Positions 52,064-62,667 are shown, numbered from the stretch's first letter. The stretch: DNA of 64,000 nucleotides from Haloterrigena alkaliphila (GCF_017352155.2 NZ_CP071462.1:2108001-2172000), one strand, 5' to 3'. Numbers and translations: made by a program. Notes: a model not told the origin generated them from the sequence alone.

Positions 52064-52693
52064 TTACTGAAGGGTCTGGGGCACCCGCTGTCGCGGCGCG
52101 ACCAGCCCGGCCTCGTGGTCGAACTCGAGGATGCCCGCGTCGGCGAGCGTGGGCAGGTGCGCGTGGTGAAGCGAGAGCTTCACTCGGTCGGCGTCGGACG
52201 GGACGCCGTCGCGACCGGCGAGTTCCGACGCGAGGCGGTCGATCGACACCGTGCGGTCGCGCTCCGAGAGGACCGAGACGACGCGCATGCGGACGGGGTG
52301 GACGAGCGCCTCGAGCAGCCGGTCGTCGTTCTCGCCGTCACACAGGTCGAGCAGCGCCGAGAGGTCGGCGGGGTGGACCGGCGGTTCGCCGACGAGTTCG
52401 ACGCCGGTGTCGACGTCCCACTCGACGAGGTCGTACTCCGCCAGCCGGGGGAGGTGGTTGTGGACGAGACTGATGCGGACGTCGTGGCGGGCCTGACCGG
52501 TCGAGACGTCGCGGTCTTCGCCCTCGACGATCTCCGTCGTGAGATCCATCAGCGAAAGCCGCGTCCGCTGGGTGCCGAGCGCCGCGAGAACGCGAAGCCG
52601 GCGCGGATGCCGAAGAACGTCGTAGCACTCTGTCGGGATGTTTTCGAGGGGGTCCTGCTCGCTGTCACCGCCGAGGTACGCTTCCGAACTCAT
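52064..52693 (-). CDS. DUF7344 double-winged-helix regulator
   Basis: Two DUF7344 domains in tandem, each a winged helix: CYDVLRHPRRLRVLAALGTQ (residues 23-42) with a wing, and LLEALVHPVRMRVVSVLSE (about 128-146) followed by VKLSLHHAHLPTLADAGIL. In the first domain the matching helix reads VRISLVHNHLPRLAEYDLV. At 209 residues it probably binds DNA and senses a signal, but its regulon is unknown. It sits between herA and nurA. Confidence 0.85.
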   Translation of the reverse strand: MSSEAYLGGDSEQDPLENIPTECYDVLRHPRRLRVLAALGTQRTRLSLMDLTTEIVEGEDRDVSTGQARHDVRISLVHNHLPRLAEYDLVEWDVDTGVELVGEPPVHPADLSALLDLCDGENDDRLLEALVHPVRMRVVSVLSERDRTVSIDRLASELAGRDGVPSDADRVKLSLHHAHLPTLADAGILEFDHEAGLVAPRQRVPQTLQ

Positions 52694-53011
52694 TACTCAC
52701 TCCAACTGGTGCAGGGGGGATAAGCCCATTTCCAAAACGATTTGGACCGGGAACGGCTGATTACTCGTGTAATGTCGCCATAACTCTCTGAACGGGCTGA
52801 GGCGACCGTATAGCGGGATTTTATGGTTGAATTGACGGTCCGATAACGGGAATCATCACGATCGGTAACTGGTCTGATCAGTGATCGGTCGGGTCGGCGC
52901 TCCACTCCGAGCAGTTGCGAGAGTGTCTCGGATCACCCTGCTCGGGTACGTCGCTGGCTCGAGGCGGCGAACGCCACTGTCTTTTTGCAGTCACGCCCCC
53001 TACGTGCCGGT
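52694..53011. other. intergenic region, no gene seen
   Basis: About 320 bases, A+T richer than its neighbours, between the DUF7344 regulator (divergent) and the gene at 53012. It has no protein-like frame. Promoters for both neighbours must lie here. Confidence 0.5.
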
Positions 53012-53362
53012 ATGATTCTGGTTCGCGGTCGTGCCGGTGGCACCGAACTCACCGGTACCCTGTACGAACGCGGAGATCGAGCCCCCTCGTTTCGCGGCGC
53101 ACCCGACGAAGATGCCGCCTACGTCTGGGTCTGTGACGAGTTCTACGAAGTCGACAGCGGGGGTTCGACCCAGCTGGTCGACGGGCGAGAGGTGAATCTG
53201 GCGTTCGAATCGCCGATGCCCCGCGGCTTCGACACCCGGGACCAGGCCCTCGACGGCGCCAGGGAACACGTCAGAACGCAGTTCGCCCGCATCGGCGTCG
53301 ACGGCGACGAGGTCGAGATCGAGATCGATGCCGAGGCCGACGAGTCGGCGCTCGAGGAGTAG
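53012..53362 (+). CDS. conserved haloarchaeal hypothetical protein (DUF7113-like)
   Basis: A 116-residue acidic protein: MILVRGRAGGTELTGTLYERG at the start, YVWVCDEFYEVDSGGST in the middle, and AREHVRTQFARIGVDGDEVEIEI near the end. It is all beta/alpha, with no membrane segment. The DUF number is from memory and not certain. No function known. It lies just before nurA, in convergent orientation. Confidence 0.72.
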   Translation: MILVRGRAGGTELTGTLYERGDRAPSFRGAPDEDAAYVWVCDEFYEVDSGGSTQLVDGREVNLAFESPMPRGFDTRDQALDGAREHVRTQFARIGVDGDEVEIEIDAEADESALEE

Positions 53363-53570
53363 CACCGGCGGTAATACCTCGTTAGCGGTCTGTTTCGCCG
53401 CCGTAACCCGTCGCTGTGATCGCGAACGGGTCGACGAGCACCGCCGAGATGGTACCGAAAATCCGGGAATCGCGTCGTCACCGTCGAGGTAACCGGGGAC
53501 GGCGGCGCGTCAGCCCGCCGTCTCGGTCGGTCACCGTTCCGCGACGCTAATCGGGTAACGGACGGACCGG

Positions 53571-54845
53571 TCAGTACTCCTCGTCCCACCGGTGGTCGTC
53601 GTAGGTTCGATCCTGTGCGGTGTCGAACTGCGTCTCGAGGGTCTCGCGGAGCGACGCCTTCTCCGAGCGACTGATCCGGGCGAGTTCGTCGGCCTTCGCG
53701 ACGATCGTCGGCGGGCCGTGGGCGACCGCGACGTCCTGGAGCAGTTGCAGCGCCAGTCGCTCGCGGGTCTCGGGGTCGCGGGTGAACGCGTAGGGGGCCT
53801 CGATCCGGTAGACGAGGTCCTCGCGCGGGTCGTAGACGACGAAGAAGGTGACCTCGTACACCTCGTGGTCGAGTTCGCGGTCGACGCCGAGCGCGTCTCC
53901 CTCGACCGAGAGCGGCCGGTCGACGCCGCCCCGGGAGCGAAACCAGTTGGTGTAGGTCAGCGTCGACGTGTCTCGCTCCCAGCGCTGGCCCTCGACGTCG
54001 TCGACGTACTCGCCGCGCTCGAGCAGGCGGGTGAACAGGGCCGCGTCGTCGTTCCACGGGGTGGCGAGGTCGACGCCGGGTTTCTTCTTCAGGGTCCGCG
54101 TGACGACCCGGGTCGCCGGATTCTTGACGAAGCCGACGAGGGGGACGTCCCGCTCGACGAAGCGCTCGACCAGTCGCACGTAGTTCTCGAGCACCGTCGT
54201 CGGCCGGGGATCCTCGAGCAGGAAGTCCGCGAGGTCGGGGTGCTGGTCGGCCCAGCGCAGTAGGCCGCGGGGGTAGATCGGCCCGTCGAGGACGAGCAGG
54301 TCGTCGACGCCGTCGGCGTGGTCGCGGGCGTGGTTGCTCTCGGCGAGGTAGAGCGCGAGCGCGTGGACGACGCCCTCCGCGAACCGCGGGAGCGGCGGGA
54401 TCTTCACGGCGCGGCTCCGGCTGTAGCCCTCGTCGAACTTTCCCCAGGACTCGTCGACGGTCATCGTCTCGTCGTTCGAGTGGACCGTCATCACCGTCGT
54501 CCGGGAACGGTGAAGGTCGAGGTCGCTCGGCGTCGCGGCCATCGCGGCCTGCGCGATGTCGATGACCAGTCCGTTCTTGAACGTCGTCGGGTTGATCGTC
54601 CCCGCGTCGAGGCCGTGTTCGGTCTCGAACGGGCGGTCGTGGAGGGCGACGTCCTCGCAGTCGACGAGCCGTCGCCGTTGGTCGCCGACGGGCTCGAGGA
54701 TCGTCCGGCCGTCGTCGACGAGCGGGTCGAGGAACTCCGCCCAGACCGTCTCGGCGAAGGCGCGGCGGTCGCGCTCGTCGGCCCCGTGGTCGATCCGCTT
54801 CGCGAGTTGCGCGATGCCGTCGAAGTGGACCGGATCGAGAGTCAT
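53571..54845 (-). CDS. nurA: NurA domain nuclease
   Basis: A 424-residue protein of the NurA family, the 5'-3' nuclease partner of HerA in DNA end resection. Conserved acidic positions are visible in GLVIDIAQAAMAA (motif I Asp) and LLVLDGPIYPRG (motif II Asp). A conserved VGFVKNPATR segment and a basic C-terminal half follow. Start MTLDPVHFDGIAQL is where the family homology begins. Its HerA partner is about 1.7 kb away, separated by the DUF7344 regulator and the hypothetical gene at 53012, so the usual herA-nurA operon is split. Confidence 0.88.
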   Translation of the reverse strand: MTLDPVHFDGIAQLAKRIDHGADERDRRAFAETVWAEFLDPLVDDGRTILEPVGDQRRRLVDCEDVALHDRPFETEHGLDAGTINPTTFKNGLVIDIAQAAMAATPSDLDLHRSRTTVMTVHSNDETMTVDESWGKFDEGYSRSRAVKIPPLPRFAEGVVHALALYLAESNHARDHADGVDDLLVLDGPIYPRGLLRWADQHPDLADFLLEDPRPTTVLENYVRLVERFVERDVPLVGFVKNPATRVVTRTLKKKPGVDLATPWNDDAALFTRLLERGEYVDDVEGQRWERDTSTLTYTNWFRSRGGVDRPLSVEGDALGVDRELDHEVYEVTFFVVYDPREDLVYRIEAPYAFTRDPETRERLALQLLQDVAVAHGPPTIVAKADELARISRSEKASLRETLETQFDTAQDRTYDDHRWDEEY

Positions 54846-55030
54846 ACCCGGTGGCAGCCACCGCACCCGCAAAAAGTCAGCGGTGGACCGGTTCCGGGGC
54901 GCCGGCGGACTGATTCGGGGGAGACGGCGGACTGACTTGAGGGAGGCGGTGGACTGACATGGGGGCGGCGCTTGTCGGACCCGTCCGTAGTCCCGCATTA
55001 ACTCGAGGCCGTGTAAATTATTATCATAAA

Positions 55031-55040
55031 AATTATATGT
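55031..55040 (+). promoter_or_regulatory. TATA box of the small zinc protein at 55068
   Basis: AATTATATGT lies 28-37 bases before the ATG in an A+T-rich stretch (55010-55040). The spacing fits a leaderless transcript. Confidence 0.5.
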
Positions 55041-55067
55041 GGTGGCGGGTCCTTTGCTCACGTCCCG

Positions 55068-55328
55068 ATGTCCAGGCGAGCTACGGAGGCGGTCGAAACC
55101 GACGCCGAACCGATCAACTGGCGCCAGCGCGGCAGCGACGTCACGCTCTACGACGAGACGAATCCCGACGCCTGGGTCCGCATGACCTTCGAGGCCGGCG
55201 TCCCGCCGGAACACCGACTCTACATGATCTGCGACGACTGCGGTGCCGTCTTCGCCCAGCGGACGACGCCCGGCGCGAGCACCGTCTGTGGCGACTGCGG
55301 CGCGACCTTCGAGCACCGGCACGACTGA
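55068..55328 (+). CDS. small zinc-ribbon protein (DUF7129-like)
   Basis: An 86-residue protein with a disordered N-terminal part and one zinc ribbon from two knuckles: CDDC (about 55-58) and CGDC (about 74-77). ICDDCGAVFAQ and CGATFEHRHD flank them. Haloarchaeal proteins of this type are presumed nucleic-acid or protein binders. The DUF label is from memory. Its own TATA box is clear. Confidence 0.82.
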   Translation: MSRRATEAVETDAEPINWRQRGSDVTLYDETNPDAWVRMTFEAGVPPEHRLYMICDDCGAVFAQRTTPGASTVCGDCGATFEHRHD

Positions 55329-55472
55329 CTCGAGATCGTCATTTGCGGTTTTGTGCTGTTTGCGGTTTTGAAGGGCGGCTTTCCGTCGACGGAGAGGTCT
55401 TTCTCTTCGCTCTGTACAGTGAGGAACGGCGCTTCGCTCGGGTCGAAGGGTAAGAGACGTATCCTGCTATCG

Positions 55473-55602
55473 TGGCAACAGGGAATCGCCACGCCCTCCC
55501 CAACCGATTCACTCACTCGCTACCCTCGTTCGCTCATCCCTCGCGCAATATCGTCGCCCGACTTCGCTTTCGCTCAGTCGCCCGACAGCGCGCGCCACCG
55601 CA
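55473..55602 (+). repeat. dispersed intergenic repeat, copy C
   Basis: A 130-base copy aligned with 36973-37102, including TGGCAACAGGGAATCGCC at the start, CACGCCCTCCCCAACCGATTC next, CGCTCATCCCTCGCGCA in the middle, and GCGCGCGCCACCGCA at the end. It lies between the zinc protein and gpmI, with no gene in it. Confidence 0.78.
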
Positions 55603-55715
55603 CGCCGGTTTCGAGGTCGGGAACGATGCCCTCAGTCCGTACAAACTGGACCCCGATTCGTCCGAAGCGATCCGACAACGATAGCTAGTTACGAGCGGCT
55701 GCAGACCCGTCGCAC

Positions 55716-57302
<1,587 letters not shown>

Positions 57303-57322
57303 TCCCGGACCGCGGTTCGATC

Positions 57323-58846
57323 TCACGCGAGATTGAGCAGCGGCACGACGCCGAACCAGACCAGAAAGGAAAGCGACGCGGCCATTAGCCCGTCGATGCG
57401 GGCCGGTTCCGTCCGGTCCCACAGCCGATTCTTGAGGAGCCAGCCCAGTCCGAGCGCGTGCGGGACGCTGAGGGCGACGAGCGAGCCGTAGGCTCCGCCG
57501 GCGACGTCGAACGCCACCCAGACGAGCGCCGTCGCGCAGGCCAGCACCGCGGTCGCCGTCGCCACCGTCGCGGCGCCGTCGATGCCGAAGCGGACGGCGA
57601 TCGTCTCCTTGCCGGCGGCTCGGTCGGCGGCGCGATCCGGGACGCCCGCCAGCGTGATCGACGGCAGCACCGACAGCAGGAACGGCACCGAGAGCAGCCA
57701 CGGGAGCGGATCCGTCGGTGCGCCGCCGAGGAGAACGTAGCCGACCAGCAACACCCCCGTGCTGTGGGTGACGGCCACGTCGAGTTCGCCGAGCGTTCGG
57801 TACGAGAGCTCGAGCGGCGGGATCGTGTACCCCAGCGCCAGCAGCCCCAGCACGGCCATGACGGCCGCCGCGGCGACCGCGGGGCCGGGAGCGACCGCGA
57901 GGGCTCCCGCGGCCGACGCGACGGCCAGCGCGAGCGCGACGCCGAACCCTCGTCTGAGATCGTCGAACTCGAGGTCGCCGTCGACGAGTACCTGCGAACC
58001 CCCCGTAAAGGGACCGGCGAACCCGTTCTCGCGGTCGGTGGGATAGTCGACGTACTCGTTGGAGAGCACCGTCGCCGCCTCGAGGAAGAAGAGGAAGGCG
58101 AAGCCCAGCCAGTAGGCGGGCGACGAGAGCACGCCGCTCGAGCCGGTCGCCGCCAGCGCGCCGATGGTGTAGGCCACCCACGCCATCGGGTAGAACTGCA
58201 GTCGCAGCGCCTTCAGCCACGCCGTCGCCCGGCGGCGAACGCGAGTCGACGGCGCGTCGGGCCCGTCGGCGAGGCGTCTGCCCAGCCCTGCGGCCTGCTC
58301 GAGCCACTGCTCGCGCTTCTCGGGCGTCGACGACTCGACGGGACCGAGGTTCGTGATCCGCGTGGTTCGGATCCCCGCGTAGCCCAGCGTCGCGCGCTTG
58401 ACGGCGTTGTTCCCCGGCTGGCGGTAGATCCAGCGGTAGACCCACGGCGGCATGTCCATCGTGACGATCAGTTCGGCGGTTTTGTCGTCCAACAACCCCT
58501 CGTGACCCGCTCCCTCGCCGTCCTCGTACTCGAAGAACGCGAAGCCGGGGGTGAAGACCCGGTCGAAGAAGCCCTTGAGTCGCGCCGGCATCGTCCCCCA
58601 CCAGTTCGGGTAGACGAAGACGAGGTGGTCGGCCCACTCGATCGAGTCCTGCGCCGCCTGCAGGTCGGGTTCCAGTCGCTGTTCGGTCGGCGAGACCTCG
58701 CGGACGTCCGGATCGAACTCGCAGTCGGCGACGGCGAGTTCCCGGACCTCGCAGCCGGCCTCGCGGGCTCCCTCGCCGTAGGCGTCGGCCAGCGCGCCGC
58801 AGAGGCTGTCGGTCCGGGGATGTCCGAGGAGGATCAGGACGTTCAT
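57323..58846 (-). CDS. fusion of NAD(P)H quinone-oxidoreductase-like and UbiA prenyltransferase domains
   Basis: The N-terminal 200 residues form a flavodoxin-like NQO/KefF fold (NVLILLGHPRTDSL; VYPNWWGTMPARLKGFFDRVF). From about residue 205 a UbiA-type integral membrane prenyltransferase follows, with eight or so helices. It has the first Asp-rich motif NEYVDYPTDRENG (about 263-275) and the second in DRAADRAAGKETIAVRFG. The 507-residue chain thus joins a quinone reductase-like enzyme to a menaquinone-type (or other) prenyltransferase. Start MNVLILLGHP avoids a 52-residue non-homologous extension. Confidence 0.88.
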   Translation of the reverse strand: MNVLILLGHPRTDSLCGALADAYGEGAREAGCEVRELAVADCEFDPDVREVSPTEQRLEPDLQAAQDSIEWADHLVFVYPNWWGTMPARLKGFFDRVFTPGFAFFEYEDGEGAGHEGLLDDKTAELIVTMDMPPWVYRWIYRQPGNNAVKRATLGYAGIRTTRITNLGPVESSTPEKREQWLEQAAGLGRRLADGPDAPSTRVRRRATAWLKALRLQFYPMAWVAYTIGALAATGSSGVLSSPAYWLGFAFLFFLEAATVLSNEYVDYPTDRENGFAGPFTGGSQVLVDGDLEFDDLRRGFGVALALAVASAAGALAVAPGPAVAAAAVMAVLGLLALGYTIPPLELSYRTLGELDVAVTHSTGVLLVGYVLLGGAPTDPLPWLLSVPFLLSVLPSITLAGVPDRAADRAAGKETIAVRFGIDGAATVATATAVLACATALVWVAFDVAGGAYGSLVALSVPHALGLGWLLKNRLWDRTEPARIDGLMAASLSFLVWFGVVPLLNLA

Positions 58847-59104
58847 GGGACGTCGTACCCGCCCGTAACGACGACGGTGGCCTAAAAGACGGGGCTTGAC
58901 GACCCGGAGATGAACAGAACGTTCGGTTCCAACCGGCGAGTGACCGTCGATTTGATCGGCGTCCGTTCGCCGATCTCGAGACCGACGGGACCGGTGGCGC
59001 AACGATAGACCGGGTACCGGTACGAACCGCTCACGAGCCCACAGTAGCCATCATATCAACGTTCAATATCGTACCGGGGCCGGATAGGTGCAGGGAGACC
59101 GTTC

Positions 59105-59512
59105 ATGTCCACGTCAGATCCCGCCCCCGAAACCGCCGACCGAGTCGTCGAGGACTACGTCTTCGGCGTTCGCATCGTCGACGACGAAACCGACGGGTAC
59201 CGGTTCGAGGCCCCCGAACACACCGATATCGCGTTCGAGAGCCTCGAGGACGCCCGCCTGTACGCCGACGTCTACTTCGACGTCAACGGCTTCGTCGAGG
59301 AGGGGACCGGCGAGCGCGGCGTGCCGCCGGAAGTCGTTCAGGCCGGCAAAGACACCCTCGCCGCCTACCTCGTGACGATGCCGTGGGCCGACGTCAACTG
59401 GGTCGCCTCGTTCTACGGAATGACGACCCAGGAGGTCGATCGCTACTGCTCGTGGGTCCGCGACCGCGCGGCGGAAATCCGTACCGAGGCGGCAACAATC
59501 GACCTCGAGTAG
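59105..59512 (+). CDS. conserved haloarchaeal hypothetical protein
   Basis: A 135-residue acidic protein: DRVVEDYVFGVRIVDDETDGYRFEAPEH in the first part, YADVYFDVNGFVEEGTGERGVPPEVV in the middle, and a C-terminal helical part with VNWVASFYGMT. No signal, membrane segment or cysteine pair. Function unknown. It stands between the fused UbiA gene and the PhoX-like gene. Confidence 0.75.
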   Translation: MSTSDPAPETADRVVEDYVFGVRIVDDETDGYRFEAPEHTDIAFESLEDARLYADVYFDVNGFVEEGTGERGVPPEVVQAGKDTLAAYLVTMPWADVNWVASFYGMTTQEVDRYCSWVRDRAAEIRTEAATIDLE

Positions 59513-59800
59513 TCCCCGCGCCGGCATCGCCTCGGTCCGACCGTTCGGTTACGCGTTTTCGGAACCAGTCACCGTCGCCTCGAGTACCGCCGGTATCGCT
59601 CGATACGACGTCCCACGGAGCCGCTGCCGTCCACCGCGTCGGGTACCGTTGGCTCGCGTTTCTGTCCCGATCACGACGACGCTTGGCTGCCCGATCCGTT
59701 CGGTTCCCACCGTCGATTCGGATATATAGTTCTCGCGTGGTTCGTTTCAGCTACAGAGAAATACAAAGCCCAACGTCGATTATCTTTACAATTCGTACGA

Positions 59801-59810
59801 ATATTATAAA
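59801..59810 (+). promoter_or_regulatory. TATA box of the PhoX-like gene
   Basis: ATATTATAAA lies 35-44 bases before the ATG at 59845, inside an A+T-rich stretch of about 100 bases (59720-59825). The rest of the 332-base gap upstream holds no gene that I can see. Confidence 0.5.
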
Positions 59811-59844
59811 GCCTGATCGTATAACGGGGGATTGCTCCACCTGC

Positions 59845-62475
59845 ATGGTCGAATTTACCAGACGACGGCTGATGGCGACCTCGACGGCAGCCGCCATCGG
59901 CGTCGGAGCGATCGGTTCCGTGAGCGGACAGGAAGATGAAGACGGGGACACGCCCGGGGCTCCGCGGATCAACGGCGATATCAAGCGACTCGCGACGACG
60001 GCCCACGGCGCCGAGGTCACCGGCCCGTTCGTGTTCGAGAACGGCGAGGTGCTGTTCAGCCTCCAGCATCCGAGTCGGGACAACCCCGCGCCGTACGACA
60101 CGGCGGCGGTCGGCGTGCTCGCGGGCCACCAGTTCACGTTCAACGGGACTAACGACGAGTTCGACGAACTCGAGGCACCCCGGTCGAACGAGGCGCAGGG
60201 ACAGGTCCAGGTCGCCGGCGGCGAGTACGACATCCTCGTTCAGGAGGGCGACTCGATCAACGGCGGCGACGAGCGGTGGGGGCACCCACAGACGCCCGAC
60301 GGCACCGACATCGCCGATTTCGTCGGCACCCGGTACGGCGACGTGGGCTACAATCCCGACATGAACTTCTTCGTGCCGACCGACGAGGACGGCCTCGAGG
60401 GCTACCTCTTCACGAACAACGAGACGAGTCCGGGCTGTATCAGCCGGACGCCGATCAGCCGCGGCGAGGACGGCTGGGAGGCCGATCCAGACGACGCGAT
60501 GGAACTCGAGAACCTCGAGAGCTTCCGCGACATCGGCGGCACCCGAATCAACTGTTACGGCGACCTGAGTCCGTGGGGGACGCCGATGTCGTCCGAAGAG
60601 GAGTACGGCCACCCGCGCGTTTCGGGTCCGGCGACGGTCTCAGGGATTGTCGACGCGGGGAGTGGTGTCGGTATTCGTGGCGCGGCGACTTTTTGGAACC
60701 GTCCGAACCCCTCCGAGATCGACGGTGCGCTCGACGAGTTGTTCGACGAGGGCTGGAGTCCGCAGGGAACGTGGGCGCTTTCGGGGCTCGAGATGCTGGC
60801 CTACTACCTCGGCGCCGATCCGGTCGATCAGGACGGCGACACGAACACGACGGAACCGATCGGCGACGGCTACCCCAACCGGTACCGGTACGGCTATATC
60901 GTCGAGGTTACCGAACCGACGGCCGAGGAGCCGACGCCGGTCAAACACCACGTCATGGGTCGGGCTGCCTTCGAGTGTCCCGAGTTCATGCCCGACGAGC
61001 GGACCGTCTACCTCGCCTCCGACGGCTCGAGCAAGGGACTCTACAAGTTCGTCGCCGAGGAGCCCATCACGAGCTACGACGACCGGGCGGACGTCCGCGG
61101 GACGCTGTCCGCCGCTCGCGTGGTCAACGAGGAAGCCGCGAAGAACCGCCCGCCGGCCGAGGTCGATCTCGAGATCGAGTGGGTCGAACTCGGCACCGCG
61201 AGCAACGCCGAGGTCGAGTCCTGGATCGCGGAGTACGACGACGTCTCGCAGGTCGACTACCTCGAGACCCACGCCGACACCGACTGGGAGGACGACCTCG
61301 AGGCCGCCATCACGGAGGCGGACGAGACGGTCGCGATCGAGGGCAACCGGGACTACATCACCGACGAGGAGATCCTCGCGTGGGCCAAACAGTACGAGAA
61401 GCGCGGTCCCGACGGCGTCGACGAGGAACTGCGCCGCGTCCCCTTCCTCGAGACCCGCGCCGCGGCCAAGGAAGTCGGCGCCACCATCGAGTTCCGCAAG
61501 GCCGAGGGGATCGACTCGCTCGACGACGCCGAGCCCGGCGACTACCTCTACATCGGTATCTCGGAGCTCAACGACGGTATGAGCGACGACGAGGGCGAGA
61601 TTCGGATGGACCGGGTCGACGGCGGCGTCGTCTACCGGGCGCAACTCGACTCCGAGTACGACGTGTCGACGCTCGAGCCGGTGGTCGTCGGCCCCGACGC
61701 GACCGATTCCGAATCGATCGTCGACGCCGCGCCGATCAACGTCGACAACGTGATGGTGCTCGACGACGGCCGCGTGCTCCTCTGTGAGGACAAGGGCAGC
61801 TTCGGCCGCTCCTACCCCAACGACGCCCTGTGGGTCTACGAGCCGCCGGCGGTCCTCGAGACCGACTCGGTGGCGATCAGCCACGGCGCGACGGGCGCGG
61901 TCGACCTCACGCTCTCGTCGATCCCGGACGGGCTCGCGGGCGGTCGCATCACCGTCTCCGTCGAGCACGCCGACGTCGCCGAACTCACCGGCGCCAGCTA
62001 CCACGACGCGCTGGAGCTCACCGCGGGGCCGTCGATCAGCGGCGACGGCTCGAGCGTCGAGTTCCGGTTCGCCGACCACGAGGACGAAATCGGCGCCACG
62101 CTCGAGGACGTCACGCTGGCGACGCTCGAACTCGAGGCCGTCGGCACGGGCACGACGGACGTCACGATCGACGTCCACGCGCTCGACGACGACGACGGGA
62201 CGGCGATCGAGACCCAGTCCCGTCCGGGCGTCGTCGTCGTCGGCCCGCAGCCCGTTGGCGAGGGCTCGGGACCGGGCCGTGCCCCCACCGACCCTGACGG
62301 CGACGGTCGCTTCGAGGACATCAACGGTAACGGCCGACTCGACGACGACGACGTCACCCTGCTGTTCGACACCCTCGAGTCGGATTCCGTCCGGCTCAAC
62401 GAGGACGCCTTCGACTTCAACGAGAACGGGCGCATCGACTACGACGACGTCGTCTCCCTCTACGACGAACTGTAA
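59845..62475 (+). CDS. Tat-exported PhoX-like protein with cohesin-like and dockerin-like modules
   Basis: The 876-residue product has a twin-arginine signal (TRRRLMATSTAAAIGV) and likely cleavage near 30. Residues about 40-680 match the DUF839/PhoX family (GTRINCYGDLSPWGTPMSSEEEYGHPRV; GRAAFECPEF; TVYLASDGSSKGLYKFV; VMVLDDGRVLLCEDKG), calcium-dependent alkaline phosphatases and relatives. Residues about 680-795 form a cohesin-like beta domain. The end (about 813-876) carries two dockerin-like calcium loops, DINGNGRLDDDD and DFNENGRIDYDD. The domain order suggests a surface-assembled enzyme. The same frame continues past its TAA. Confidence 0.85.
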   Translation: MVEFTRRRLMATSTAAAIGVGAIGSVSGQEDEDGDTPGAPRINGDIKRLATTAHGAEVTGPFVFENGEVLFSLQHPSRDNPAPYDTAAVGVLAGHQFTFNGTNDEFDELEAPRSNEAQGQVQVAGGEYDILVQEGDSINGGDERWGHPQTPDGTDIADFVGTRYGDVGYNPDMNFFVPTDEDGLEGYLFTNNETSPGCISRTPISRGEDGWEADPDDAMELENLESFRDIGGTRINCYGDLSPWGTPMSSEEEYGHPRVSGPATVSGIVDAGSGVGIRGAATFWNRPNPSEIDGALDELFDEGWSPQGTWALSGLEMLAYYLGADPVDQDGDTNTTEPIGDGYPNRYRYGYIVEVTEPTAEEPTPVKHHVMGRAAFECPEFMPDERTVYLASDGSSKGLYKFVAEEPITSYDDRADVRGTLSAARVVNEEAAKNRPPAEVDLEIEWVELGTASNAEVESWIAEYDDVSQVDYLETHADTDWEDDLEAAITEADETVAIEGNRDYITDEEILAWAKQYEKRGPDGVDEELRRVPFLETRAAAKEVGATIEFRKAEGIDSLDDAEPGDYLYIGISELNDGMSDDEGEIRMDRVDGGVVYRAQLDSEYDVSTLEPVVVGPDATDSESIVDAAPINVDNVMVLDDGRVLLCEDKGSFGRSYPNDALWVYEPPAVLETDSVAISHGATGAVDLTLSSIPDGLAGGRITVSVEHADVAELTGASYHDALELTAGPSISGDGSSVEFRFADHEDEIGATLEDVTLATLELEAVGTGTTDVTIDVHALDDDDGTAIETQSRPGVVVVGPQPVGEGSGPGRAPTDPDGDGRFEDINGNGRLDDDDVTLLFDTLESDSVRLNEDAFDFNENGRIDYDDVVSLYDEL

Positions 62476-62667
62476 CCGATACGTCGTCACGACGCCGACG
62501 AGTCCCCGTTGACCGCCGACGGCACCGCACCCGCCGCGGCCAGCCCGCACTCGCCGCGGCCGGCCCCCACGTTGCCGGCCGACGTTCAGCTGCTCGGCAC
62601 CGCCTCGAGCGGAACCGAACCGGGCCTCGCCGTGCTCGTGGCCGCCGTCCTCGTCCGACTCCGCTGA
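62476..62667 (+). pseudogene. in-frame downstream tail of the PhoX-like gene, possible lost anchor
   Basis: Directly after the TAA the same frame stays open for 63 codons. It gives a Pro/Ala-rich linker (SPHSPRPAPTLPAD) and ends EPGLAVLVAAVLVRLR, a short hydrophobic stretch followed by Arg. That ending resembles a shortened PGF-CTERM surface anchor. It may be a remnant of an ancestral anchored C-terminus cut off by the stop codon. Length alone is not significant in GC-rich DNA; the hydrophobic end is the evidence. Confidence 0.35.

Noticed and set aside
60640-62550. long minus-strand frame opposite the PhoX-like gene
   Set aside because: Antisense shadow of a high-GC gene, composed of repeated Val/Asp/Arg words.
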